From contig JAIQFT010000006.1 of the NCBI GenBank assembly GCA_020073185.1, positions 41,173 through 105,172 on the forward strand: a DNA stretch of 64,000 nt, in the 5' to 3' direction. Below the pieces are notes generated by a model, which was given only the letters and a program-made list of their open reading frames with translations, did no database searches and was not told the origin of the DNA. Made by a program: the position numbers and the translations under genes. Shown here one piece after another: positions 35,226-43,700 of this stretch; the stretch's first letter is position 1, and each line of letters opens with the position of its first letter. The DNA is from Terriglobia bacterium (GTDB taxonomy: Bacteria; Acidobacteriota; Terriglobia; Terriglobales; Acidobacteriaceae).

Positions 35226-36386
35226 ATGCGCCGCGCCTACCTGGACAACAACGCCACCACGCCGCTGCTGCCCTCGGTGCTGGAGGCGATGCAGCCGTAC
35301 TTCATCGAGCAGTTCGGCAACGCCTCGTCCATCCACCATCACGGCCAGCAGACGCGCGCCGCGGTGGAGCGCGCGCGCGAGTCGGTGGCCGCGCTGCTAG
35401 GCTGCCGAGCTTCGGAAATCGTCTTCACCAGCGGCGGCACGGAATCCGACAACCTTGCCATCTTTGGCATCGTCCGTCCCGGCGACCACGTCATCACCAG
35501 TTCCATCGAGCACCATGCCGTGCTCAACGCCTGCAAGCGGCTAGAGGCCATGGGTTGCGAGGTAACCTATGTTCCGGTGGACGGACAGGCTCTGGTGTCG
35601 CCCGACGATGTCAAGCGTGCGCTGCGGCCCAAGAAAACGCGGCTGATCAGCGTCATGATGGCGAACAATGAAACCGGCGTGCTGCAGCCAGTGAACGAGA
35701 TCGGTGCAATTGCCGCCGAAGCCGACGTTTACTTCCACACCGACGCCGTGCAGGCCGCGGCCAAAGTGGCGATTGACGTCGCCAAGATTCGCTGCGACTT
35801 GCTCTCCATCTCTGGACACAAGATCCACGCCCAGCAGGGCATCGGCGCGCTCTATGTGAGGAAGGGAACGCTGCTGCAGCCCATGCTGTACGGTGGGCGT
35901 CACGAGCGCGCGCGGCGGGCCGGGACGGAAAACGTCGCGGGAATTGTTGGTCTGGGCAAGGCGGCGGAACTGGCGCACGCCGGCTTCAGCGACGGCGAGG
36001 TCGAGCGCATTTGCTCTCTGCGCGACCGGCTGGAGCGCAGCATCACCGGGACAATTGATTCGGTCGGCGTGAACAGCGGCAGCGCCCCGCGCGTTCCCAA
36101 CACCAGCAGCATCTACTTCGATTGCATCGAGGGCGAAGCGCTGGTGATTGCCCTCGATCTGAAGGGCGTAGCGGTTTCCACCGGCGCGGCCTGTTCCTCG
36201 GGCGCTATCGAGCCCTCGCACGTGCTGACCGCGATGGGCCTTTCCCCCGACCGCGCCCGCGCCAGCCTGCGGTTTTCCGTGGGCAAGCAGAACACCAGCG
36301 AAGATGTGGACCTGCTGCTCTCCATCCTGCCTGAAGCCGTGGCGTGGCTGCGGGAGCTGTCGCCGGTTTACAATAAAGCTGTGTGA
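35226..36386 (+). CDS. Cysteine desulfurase (NifS/IscS family)
   Basis: This 386-residue PLP enzyme removes sulfur from cysteine for FeS clusters and tRNA thiolation. Motifs are YLDNNATTPLLPSVLEAM at the N-terminus, TSGGTESDNLAIFGI (about 70), EHHAVLNACK, the PLP Lys in SISGHKIHAQQG (about 203) and the active Cys in STGAACSSGAIEPSH (about 324). It lies 0.7 kb upstream of mnmA, which needs activated sulfur, so the two may be partners. Whether it is the housekeeping IscS or a NifS-like form cannot be told. Confidence 0.95.
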   Translation: MRRAYLDNNATTPLLPSVLEAMQPYFIEQFGNASSIHHHGQQTRAAVERARESVAALLGCRASEIVFTSGGTESDNLAIFGIVRPGDHVITSSIEHHAVLNACKRLEAMGCEVTYVPVDGQALVSPDDVKRALRPKKTRLISVMMANNETGVLQPVNEIGAIAAEADVYFHTDAVQAAAKVAIDVAKIRCDLLSISGHKIHAQQGIGALYVRKGTLLQPMLYGGRHERARRAGTENVAGIVGLGKAAELAHAGFSDGEVERICSLRDRLERSITGTIDSVGVNSGSAPRVPNTSSIYFDCIEGEALVIALDLKGVAVSTGAACSSGAIEPSHVLTAMGLSPDRARASLRFSVGKQNTSEDVDLLLSILPEAVAWLRELSPVYNKAV

Positions 36387-36401
36387 GAACTTTCACATCG
36401 G

Positions 36402-36572
36402 ATGAGCAATCGCGACCAGAACCGCCAATTTCGTGCGGCAGTACGCGAAATCGAGCGCATTTTACGGCGGCAGCTCACTGAGAAAGAATGGGATCGCTTA
36501 CACCGCGAAGTTACTAAGCTGGGCTTTGACTACGAAAATATAGTTCAAACCGGTTTATCGATGTTCAGTTGA
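36402..36572 (+). CDS. Small hypothetical protein, 56 residues
   Basis: The ORF reads MSNRDQNRQFRAAVREIERI at its start and ends GLSMFS. It is strongly charged and helical, with no recognised family. It lies 15 bases after the cysteine desulfurase stop and 3 bases before the next gene, so it is probably cotranscribed with it. Base composition is visibly lower in GC than the surroundings, suggesting recent acquisition together with its neighbour. Confidence 0.55.
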   Translation: MSNRDQNRQFRAAVREIERILRRQLTEKEWDRLHREVTKLGFDYENIVQTGLSMFS

Positions 36573-36575
36573 GCC

Positions 36576-37040
36576 ATGAAAGCTACTGAAATTGACATAC
36601 GACAAGTGCTGCAGCCAGTTATCGGACAAAGGCCTACTCGCGCCAAGCTCGGTGTCGGCAGCTTTCTGACGTTCGATTTCGGTCCTCTGTCGCGTGAGGA
36701 CCACCACTTGGTCGGCAAGTGGCACTTGTGGATTTATCAGGCAAACTGGTCGCTTGCCGATCAGCAACGGCAAATTGTCAATGCTGATTCGGAGCGACGT
36801 TACATCGCCCTTGCCATCCCACGGCTGCAGGAAACGAAACTCAGCGATATCGAGGTGGATCCCGCCTCGTTGGAAACAGTTTTTCGATTTGGTGAGTTTC
36901 GGCTGACCGTAGGTCGTCCTGATTATTTGGACGATGCCGATGAACGAGACCATTACTGGATGTTCTTCTTGCCAGGGAAACAGGTTTTGTCCGTCGGGCC
37001 GGCTGGCGTCATACTTGGCCCGTCCGATCGTGTCCGGTGA
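36576..37040 (+). CDS. Hypothetical protein, 154 residues
   Basis: I recognise no family. The protein is predicted soluble and mostly beta (FLTFDFGPLSREDHHLVGKW, HLWIYQANWSLADQQRQIVN, FGEFRLTVGRPDYLDDADER, YWMFFLPGKQVLSVGPAGVI). It lies 3 bases after the 56-residue ORF and before a heptad array that leads into mnmA. Like its neighbour it has lower GC and mixed codon use. Small soluble beta-rich proteins of this size include immunity proteins, but there is no toxin gene beside it and I assign no function. Confidence 0.65.
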   Translation: MKATEIDIRQVLQPVIGQRPTRAKLGVGSFLTFDFGPLSREDHHLVGKWHLWIYQANWSLADQQRQIVNADSERRYIALAIPRLQETKLSDIEVDPASLETVFRFGEFRLTVGRPDYLDDADERDHYWMFFLPGKQVLSVGPAGVILGPSDRVR

Positions 37041-37053
37041 GTCTTGTCGTCGA

Positions 37054-37081
37054 GCGCTAACAGTTAAGAGCTAAAAGCCAA
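37054..37081. repeat. Heptanucleotide array (NAGCTAA unit) running into the mnmA start codon
   Basis: Units GCGCTAA, CAGTTAA, GAGCTAA, AAGCCAA end on the A of the mnmA ATG. There is no Shine-Dalgarno sequence between the array and the start. Confidence 0.72.
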
Positions 37082-38190
37082 TGGCTTCTTTTCCTATCGC
37101 CGTTGCCATGTCGGGCGGTGTCGATTCCTCCACCGTCGCGGCCATGCTGCGCGCTGAGGGCCGCCAAGTGATTGGGCTGACCATGCAGCTCTGGGACCAG
37201 CGTCGCCTAGCTGGGCACGACGGCATGCCCGAGACGGTCACCGGCCGCTGCTGCTCTCTGGACGACGTCTACGATGCGCGTCGCGTCGCCGAATCGCTCG
37301 GCATTCCCTACTACGTCGTCAACCAGGAACGCCGCTTTGAGCACGAAGTCGTGCGCCCGTTCATCAGCGAGTATTTGTCCGGCCGCACGCCGATTCCCTG
37401 CAGCCTGTGCAACAACCACCTGAAGTTCGATCAGCTCCTGATCACCGCGCGCCAGATCGGCGCCGAGCAGCTTGCCACTGGGCATTACGCGCGCGTGGAG
37501 TTCGACAGCTCGCGCCAGCGCTGGCTGCTGCGCCGTCCAGCGGACCTCAGCAAGGACCAGACGTACTTCCTGTTCGGCCTCACCCAGGAGCAGCTCTCGC
37601 GCACGCTGTTTCCGTTGGGCAATATGCGCAAGTCGGAGGTCCGCGAGCTGGCGCGGCAGCACGGGCTGGCGCTGGCCGAGAAGCCGGATTCGCAGGAAAT
37701 CTGCTTTGTTCCCGGCGGCGACTACAAGCAGTTCATAGACGCCTACCTGGCGGAGCAGGGCGAGTCGCCGCCCGACACCTCGGGCGAACTTGTCACCACC
37801 AACGGCGAGGTCATCGGCACGCACGCCGGCATTCACAATTTCACCGTCGGCCAGCGTAAGGGCCTGGGTGTGGCCACGGGCTCGCCGCTTTACGTCCTGG
37901 AGATCAAGGGGGACCAGCGCCGGGTCGTGGTCGGCAGCGGGGAAGAGCTGTATTCGAAGACGCTACGTGCGCGCCGGTTGAACTGGGTCGCTGTCGATGA
38001 CCTCCTTTCGCCGATGCGCGTCTCCGTAAAGATCCGCAACCGCCACGAGCCCGCACCCGCCGTGATCGAAAAGACCGGTGACGATGAAGTGCTGGCGACC
38101 TTTGACCAGCCCCAGCGCGCGGTTACGCCCGGCCAGGCAGCGGTGTTCTATGACCGTGATCTGGTGGTCGGCGGCGGCTGGATCGTTTAG
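37081..38190 (+). CDS. mnmA: tRNA-specific 2-thiouridylase
   Basis: This 369-residue enzyme installs 2-thiouridine at position 34 of tRNAs for Lys, Glu and Gln. The ATP pyrophosphatase loop is AMSGGVDSSTVAAML (about 8-21). The catalytic cysteines are in PCSLCNNHLKF (about 104) and EICFVPGGDY (about 205). TGHYARVE and DQTYFLFGLTQEQLSRTLFP are also typical. The upstream cysteine desulfurase could supply sulfur. The ATG directly abuts a heptad array; the stop overlaps a small convergent gene. Confidence 0.96.
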   Translation: MASFPIAVAMSGGVDSSTVAAMLRAEGRQVIGLTMQLWDQRRLAGHDGMPETVTGRCCSLDDVYDARRVAESLGIPYYVVNQERRFEHEVVRPFISEYLSGRTPIPCSLCNNHLKFDQLLITARQIGAEQLATGHYARVEFDSSRQRWLLRRPADLSKDQTYFLFGLTQEQLSRTLFPLGNMRKSEVRELARQHGLALAEKPDSQEICFVPGGDYKQFIDAYLAEQGESPPDTSGELVTTNGEVIGTHAGIHNFTVGQRKGLGVATGSPLYVLEIKGDQRRVVVGSGEELYSKTLRARRLNWVAVDDLLSPMRVSVKIRNRHEPAPAVIEKTGDDEVLATFDQPQRAVTPGQAAVFYDRDLVVGGGWIV

Positions 38191-38342
38191 TGGTGTGACA
38201 GTCTTTGAAATATCTGCTGTGCTTCTTCATCGCTGGCAAACTCACCGCGATCAGCTTCGATAATTGCTTTCTTGATCTCCTCGATCTGCCAATTGTCCAG
38301 GTGATCGCTCTCGTCCAAATAGTCCGGCGGTTTGACAGGCAT
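38187..38342 (-). CDS. Small antitoxin-like protein, 51 residues
   Basis: The ORF starts MPVKPPDYLDESDHLDNWQI and ends FASDEEAQQIFQRLSHH. The pattern WQIEEIKKAIIEADRGEFAS is shared with C-terminal tails of many ribbon-helix-helix or Phd-type antitoxins and CopG-like proteins, which often end with a short helix after 'D-GEF-S-EE'. No toxin gene is adjacent. It is convergent with mnmA, overlapping it by 4 bases, and divergent from the TPR gene at 38360. Confidence 0.55.
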   Translation of the reverse strand: MPVKPPDYLDESDHLDNWQIEEIKKAIIEADRGEFASDEEAQQIFQRLSHH

Positions 38343-38359
38343 GCAGTTATTCTAATGCG

Positions 38360-38710
38360 ATGTCCAGCCAGCTACCTTTCTTCCGCCGCGCCGCTGACGA
38401 GGCGCTCGATGACGAGACCGCTCGTCAGATCGCCGAGCAGCGACGCGCCATCGAGCAGAATCCCGACTGGGCGGAAGGCTACTACCACCTGGCGCAGCTC
38501 TTGCGTGTGCAGCACAAGCGCGACGAAGCCAAGCGCCATCTGTTGATCGCGCTGGAAATGCAACCCGCGTTGGCGGACGCCCACGTCGCCCTGGGTGAGA
38601 TCTATATTGCCGAAGGCGACCTTGACCGCGCCCGCGTGCACGCCGAGTTCGCCGCCGCCTGCGGCAATCCGCGCTTGTTGGAACAGATGACCCGCCACAA
38701 CGCTAAATAA
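38360..38710 (+). CDS. Small TPR protein
   Basis: This is a 116-residue soluble protein with about two and a half TPR units (PDWAEGYYHLAQLLRVQHKR, DEAKRHLLIALEMQPALADA, HVALGEIYIAEGDLDRARVH). There is no signal peptide. It starts 18 bases from the small minus-strand gene and precedes the M20 peptidase by 127 bases. It is presumably a protein-protein interaction module; partner unknown. Confidence 0.8.
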   Translation: MSSQLPFFRRAADEALDDETARQIAEQRRAIEQNPDWAEGYYHLAQLLRVQHKRDEAKRHLLIALEMQPALADAHVALGEIYIAEGDLDRARVHAEFAAACGNPRLLEQMTRHNAK

Positions 38711-38837
38711 TTTCAACGAGGCGGCAATGGTGTGGCTAACCCTGCAGCTCTCCCGACCGGAGTTGTATACTTGTTGGTTTGCGTGATGACATTGGAGCGT
38801 CATAGCTGGTTTGGCGCCAGTAGAGGAGAAAATCCAG

Positions 38838-40235
38838 ATGGCCACAGCCGCATCATCCACCGCACTTAACTACGCTCGTGAAAACCAGAAGCGGTTCCTT
38901 GAAGAGTTGAAGAACCTGCTGCGAATCCCCAGCATCAGCACGTTGGAAGAGCACAACCAGGACACGGAGAAGGCCGCCCAAGTCTGTGCCGACGAGCTCA
39001 AGCGCATCGGCTTCGAGCACGTGGAAATCATCCCCAGCGCCACCAAGGAGCGTCCCAACGCGCATCCCTTGGTGTATGCCGACTGGCTGCACGCCGCCGG
39101 CAAGCCCACGGTCCTCTGCTACGCGCACTACGACGTCCAGCCCGCTGAGCCGCTGGACGAGTGGAAGTCGCCGCCCTTCGAACCCACCGAGCGCAACAAC
39201 AACATCTATGCTCGCGGCGCGGTGGACGACAAAGGCCAGCTCTGGATGCAGTTGAAAGCCTTCGAGTCGTTGATGAAATCCGAAGGCAGGTTGCCGATCA
39301 ACATGCGTGTCATCCTCGAGGGCGAGGAGGAAGTCGGCGGCGAATCCATTGCCGAATATGTTCACAAGCACAAGGACAGGCTCAAGGCCGACTTCGCGCT
39401 GGTCACCGACACCGAGCTGTTCGCGCCCGATCTCCCCACGCTCTGCGTCGGCCTGCGTGGCTTGGTGTACACGGAAATCGAGGCGCAGGGCGCAGCGACA
39501 GACCTGCATTCCGGCGTCTACGGCGGCGCCGCTCCCAATCCGCTGTTCGCGCTGGTCGAGATCATCGGCAAGCTGAAGGACGCCAACGGCAAGATCCTGA
39601 TCCCGGGGTTCTACGACAAGGTGAAGCAGCCGACCAAGGCGGAGCTCGACGCTTGGAAGCGCCTGCCGTTTGACGAAGAGGAGTACCGCAAGAAGGAAGT
39701 CGGCTCCAAGGTGTTGACCGGCGAGCCCGGCTACTCGGTGCTGTATCGCACTTGGGCGCGCCCGACATTGGAGGTCCACGGCATGCCCGGCGGCTTCACC
39801 GCGCCCGGCGCCAAGACCGTGATTCCGGCGCGCGCGGCGGCCAAAGTCTCGATGCGCTTGGTTCCCGACCAGGACCCGGACGACATCCTGAAGAAGTACA
39901 CCGACTACGTCACCAAGCTCACGCCCAAGGGGATCAAGATCAACATCAAGGTGCACAGCAAGGGTCCGGCCTGCGTGGTGTCCACCGACAACAAGTACAT
40001 CGAGGCGGCGACGCAGGCCATGCACGAAATCTTCGGCAAGGACACGGTGTACATCCGCTCGGGCGGCTCCATTCCCATCGTCTCCGACTTCGAGAACGAG
40101 CTTAAAATCCCCAGCGTGATGATGGGTATGGGCCTGCCGGACGATAATCTGCACGCTCCCAACGAGAAGTTCCACATCCCGAACTTCTACCGTGGGATCG
40201 AGAGCATCATCCGATTCTTCCAGCGGCTTGGATAA
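38838..40235 (+). CDS. M20 family dipeptidase
   Basis: This is a 465-residue zinc peptidase (ATG 38838 with GAGGAG upstream; an alternative start nine codons earlier is less likely). M20 metal motifs are visible: CYAHYDVQPAEP (His about 87), GAVDDKGQ (Asp about 120), ILEGEEEVGGES (catalytic Glu and ligand about 154), and HAPNEKFHI near the C-terminus. The inserted dimerisation domain (about 205-360) contains the VHGMPGGFTAPGAKTVIPARA loop common to carnosinase-like dipeptidases. Predicted to be cytoplasmic, releasing amino acids from short peptides. Confidence 0.92.
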   Translation: MATAASSTALNYARENQKRFLEELKNLLRIPSISTLEEHNQDTEKAAQVCADELKRIGFEHVEIIPSATKERPNAHPLVYADWLHAAGKPTVLCYAHYDVQPAEPLDEWKSPPFEPTERNNNIYARGAVDDKGQLWMQLKAFESLMKSEGRLPINMRVILEGEEEVGGESIAEYVHKHKDRLKADFALVTDTELFAPDLPTLCVGLRGLVYTEIEAQGAATDLHSGVYGGAAPNPLFALVEIIGKLKDANGKILIPGFYDKVKQPTKAELDAWKRLPFDEEEYRKKEVGSKVLTGEPGYSVLYRTWARPTLEVHGMPGGFTAPGAKTVIPARAAAKVSMRLVPDQDPDDILKKYTDYVTKLTPKGIKINIKVHSKGPACVVSTDNKYIEAATQAMHEIFGKDTVYIRSGGSIPIVSDFENELKIPSVMMGMGLPDDNLHAPNEKFHIPNFYRGIESIIRFFQRLG

Positions 40236-40263
40236 GACTCGAATAAAAGCTGCAACATTTTGT

Positions 40264-40287
40264 GGGGGCGCGCCTGCGTCCCCCTTT
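40264..40287 (+). terminator. Terminator-like hairpin after the M20 peptidase
   Basis: GGGGGCGC and GCG(T)CCCCC pair with one bulged T and a four-base loop, followed by TTT. It begins about 28 bases after the stop codon. Confidence 0.5.
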
Positions 40288-40542
40288 GCGTATCCCCAGA
40301 AACCCAGAACCACGATGTTTCCGAACGCATTTGATCCTGGCAGCGGCCCCTAGAATGACACTCGTTGAGTATTGAAAAGCGGGGCGAATTGCGCTACGCT
40401 TTGTCTGCTCTTGCGGTCCATCCTGCCGATCTCCTTTCCCATCTCAAGGAAACGTTCGACGTGCAACACCTGTTTGCTGCAATGCCTGTGCAATATCGTG
40501 GGTTTACCCACAGGCAGCCCCAATATATAGCGTTTTCTGTCT

Positions 40543-40571
40543 TGACGCCGCCCCTTTGCGACGGTACATTG
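40543..40571 (+). promoter_or_regulatory. Sigma-70-type promoter for smc
   Basis: TTGACG (40543-40548) and TACATT (40566-40571) are exactly 17 bases apart. Transcription would start near 40578, giving a leader of about 155 bases. Confidence 0.6.
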
Positions 40572-40733
40572 ACTTCAAATCCGTGCTATCCGGGTGCGAC
40601 CCTGGCTCTGCCCGGAAGGAGTTTGGAGCGGCGTCTCTCCCAGCCGGAACGCGCCGCGTTGCCCGCAATTGCGGGTTGAACGCAACGTTGTGGGACCAGC
40701 GAACCGCCGGTCTTGCGAGTTAAGGAGTGGACG

Positions 40734-43700
40734 TTGCTGAAAATCAAGAAGCTCCAGATCCTCGGGTTTAAGTCTTTCTGTGACCGCACCGAGCTGAAAT
40801 TCCATGGCGACGGGATCGCCGCGATTGTCGGCCCTAACGGTTGTGGGAAATCCAACATCTCCGACGCCATTGCCTGGGTACTGGGCGAACAGTCGGCGCG
40901 CACGCTGCGCGGCGCCCGCATGGAGGACGTCATCTTCGCCGGTTCCCGCGACCGCAAGCCCACCGGCATGGCCGAGGTATCGCTCACCCTGATTGATCCC
41001 GCCGTGTATGACGGCCCCGACGTCGCGGGCGAGCCGGAGATCGAAATTCACGACGAAATGTCGGAGGCAGACTGGGACGAGGCAGTGCTGCGCGAGAAGG
41101 CGGCAGCCGAGACGGATGAGTACCTCGGCGAAGTGCAGCCGGGACAGGCCGAAGAGGGCGACGGTCTACAGTCGACGGTCGACGGTCAGGGTGCCAGTGC
41201 GCCTCAAGCTGCATCACAATTGCAGACAAGCCCGACGGAACTGCGCGCCGATACGAGCGCAGAGTCCACCACCGCGACGAGCGGCAATCAAGCGGAAGCG
41301 GATTCAGGCACGCAGCCGTCGACCGTCGACCATCGACCGTCGACCGTAGTTCTGAAGATCCGCCGCCGCAAGTTCAAGCCCAGCTTCCGAGCGGGCGAAA
41401 TTGTGGTCACGCGCCGCCTGTTCCGCTCCGGTGACAGCGAGTACCTGCTCAACGGCAAGCTCTGCCGCCTGCGCGACATCCAGGACATCTTCATGGGCAC
41501 CGGCCTGGGGCCGGAGTCGTACGCGATCATCGAGCAGGGAAGAATCGGCCAGATTCTTTCCAGCAAGCCCACCGACCGCCGTGCCATCATCGAAGAAGCC
41601 GCGGGGATAACAAAATTCAAAACCCGCAAGCGTCTTGCCGAAGCCCGCCTGGAAGAAGCCAAGGTGAACCTGGCGCGCGTGAACGACATCTTCGACGAAG
41701 TCACGCGCCAGATGAACTCGCTCAAGCGCCAAGCGTCGAAGGCTGAGCGCTACGCCCGCTTGCGCGAGGAGATGCGCGGCAAACTGCGCGTCGTGCTGGC
41801 CGGAAAATTCGCCCAGCTCCGCCGCGAAGCCGAGGAGTTGGATGCCACCATCACTGCACTCGGGGAAGAATTGCGCGCCCGAACCCAGGCGGTGGGTGAG
41901 CTTGAACTGGAGCAAGCCGAGTGCACGCAGCGCGGCTACGGACTGGAAACCGATGCCCGCAATAACCACGAGCGATTGTCGGCCGTTACGCGCGAGATCG
42001 ACCGCGCCCATTCGCGTCAACGCAATAACGAAGAGCGTTGTGCTGAGTTGACGCGGCGCGCTGAGTCCGCCGCCGCCGAACTGGCGCAGACACGCCTGCA
42101 GCTCGTCGGGATCGAGGCAGAGCGCCAGTCCTATCGCCAGAGTTTGGAATCGGCGGACAGCGAAGTTGCGGCCGCGCAGCAACAGGCAACGATGGCACTG
42201 CAGCAAGCCTCGGCCGCGGCGATCGCGCTTGCTGACGTCGAGCGCCAGCAGGAATCGCTCCGTGCCGCCATCATGGAAGCTGTTGCCGCTGCGTCCGGCG
42301 TGCGCGATCAGTTGACGCGCGCGCAAGAGCACATCACCGGCTTGGAACGCGAGTTGCGCCGCCTCACCAACGAGATTGACACCGGGCGCGCGCAGATGGA
42401 TGTCTTCGGTAACCAGCGCGGGCAGATCGCGTTTGAATTTGAGAATGCGTCGGAGCGTGTGAAGTCGCTCGGGGAGGATATCGAACAGGCGCGCGCCGCG
42501 GTGGCCGGGAAGCGCAGTGCGGAAACCGAGTCGAAGCGTCGGCTGGACACGCTGCGCGCCGAGTACGCCACCGCCTTGGGCAAGAGGGGTTCCCTGGAAG
42601 CGGTAATCGCCGAGCACGGATACTCTACCGAATCGGTTCGCCGCCTCTTCCAGTCAGGCGCGCTGAGCAGCGGCTTCGCGCCGGTTGGCGTGCTGGCGGA
42701 TTTCCTGGAAGTCGAAGACCGCTACGAGCACGTGGTGGAAGATTTCCTGCGCGACGAACTGAACTATATCGTCGTGAAATCGTGGGACGCCGCCGACGAA
42801 GGCATGCGCTTGTTGCGCAGCGACGTGGACGGCCGGGCGACTTTCCTGGTGCACCCGCACGACGCGCAGGCGCGCTTCTCCTTTGTGCTCGACGAGGCCG
42901 CGCATCAAGCGCCACCGCACGCGCAACCGATACGCCCGCTGAAGGAGACCATCCGCGTGCTCAACGGCTTCGGCAAGTCGCTGGAAGTGATCCTGCCCAA
43001 GATGCGCGACGGCTACATCGTGCCCGATCCAAACGTGGCGCGCGATCTGGCGCTGGAGAATCCGGACGCGTTCTTCCTCAGCGAGTCCGGCGAGTGCTTC
43101 CATAACCTCACCGTTACCGGCGGCAAGCAACGCAGCGAAGGCCCGCTCTCCATGAAGCGCGAACTGCGCGACGCGCTGCGCGTGATCGCCGAGCTGGAGA
43201 AAGCGCTGGCTGAGGAAGAGCGCCGAGCGGCCGCGCTGGCGCGCGAGATCGCGGACCTCACCGGCTTGCTGGAACGACTCGAAACGGACAAGCGCGAAGC
43301 GGACCATGCTGCGCTGACCACGAGTCACAGCCTGCGTCAACTCGAGAGCGAAGTAACGCGCATCGCCGAGCGGGTTGCGCTGGCGGAGCGCGAAGCACAG
43401 CACGTCGCGGCCGAGCGCTCGGCGTATGAGGCGCTGGGGCTCGAGAAACGGGCTGAGCTTGCAGGATGCGAGCAACGCCGCGCGGCTTTGGACGGCGAAG
43501 CTGCTGCCGCGCGGGAGAGCCTCGCCGGCCTGCGTGCTGCGCGCGATGCCGCGGCGCAGATTGCGGCGGAGATGCGGGCGCAGGTCGCCGCCGTCGCAGA
43601 ACGCCGCCGTGCCGCCGCGGCCGCCCTGGCGCGCATCGACAGCATGGCTACGGACGTCGCTGCGCGGGTCGAGGCCCTGGATTCGCAGCGGCAGATGGCC

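Larger units (their letters stand above)
40236..40733 (+). other. Long gap before smc with terminator and promoter
   Basis: No convincing gene is seen in these 498 bases. It holds a terminator-like hairpin for the peptidase (40264-40287), a GTGGGTTTACCCAC palindrome (about 40500-40513) and a good promoter for smc (40543-40571). An open frame at 40365-40679 has no ribosome-binding site and a protein that looks random. Confidence 0.5.

Noticed and set aside
40365..40679. Open frame of 104 codons before smc
   Set aside because: It begins at a non-ATG codon without a ribosome-binding site, overlaps the smc promoter, and its translation has no domain-like pattern.
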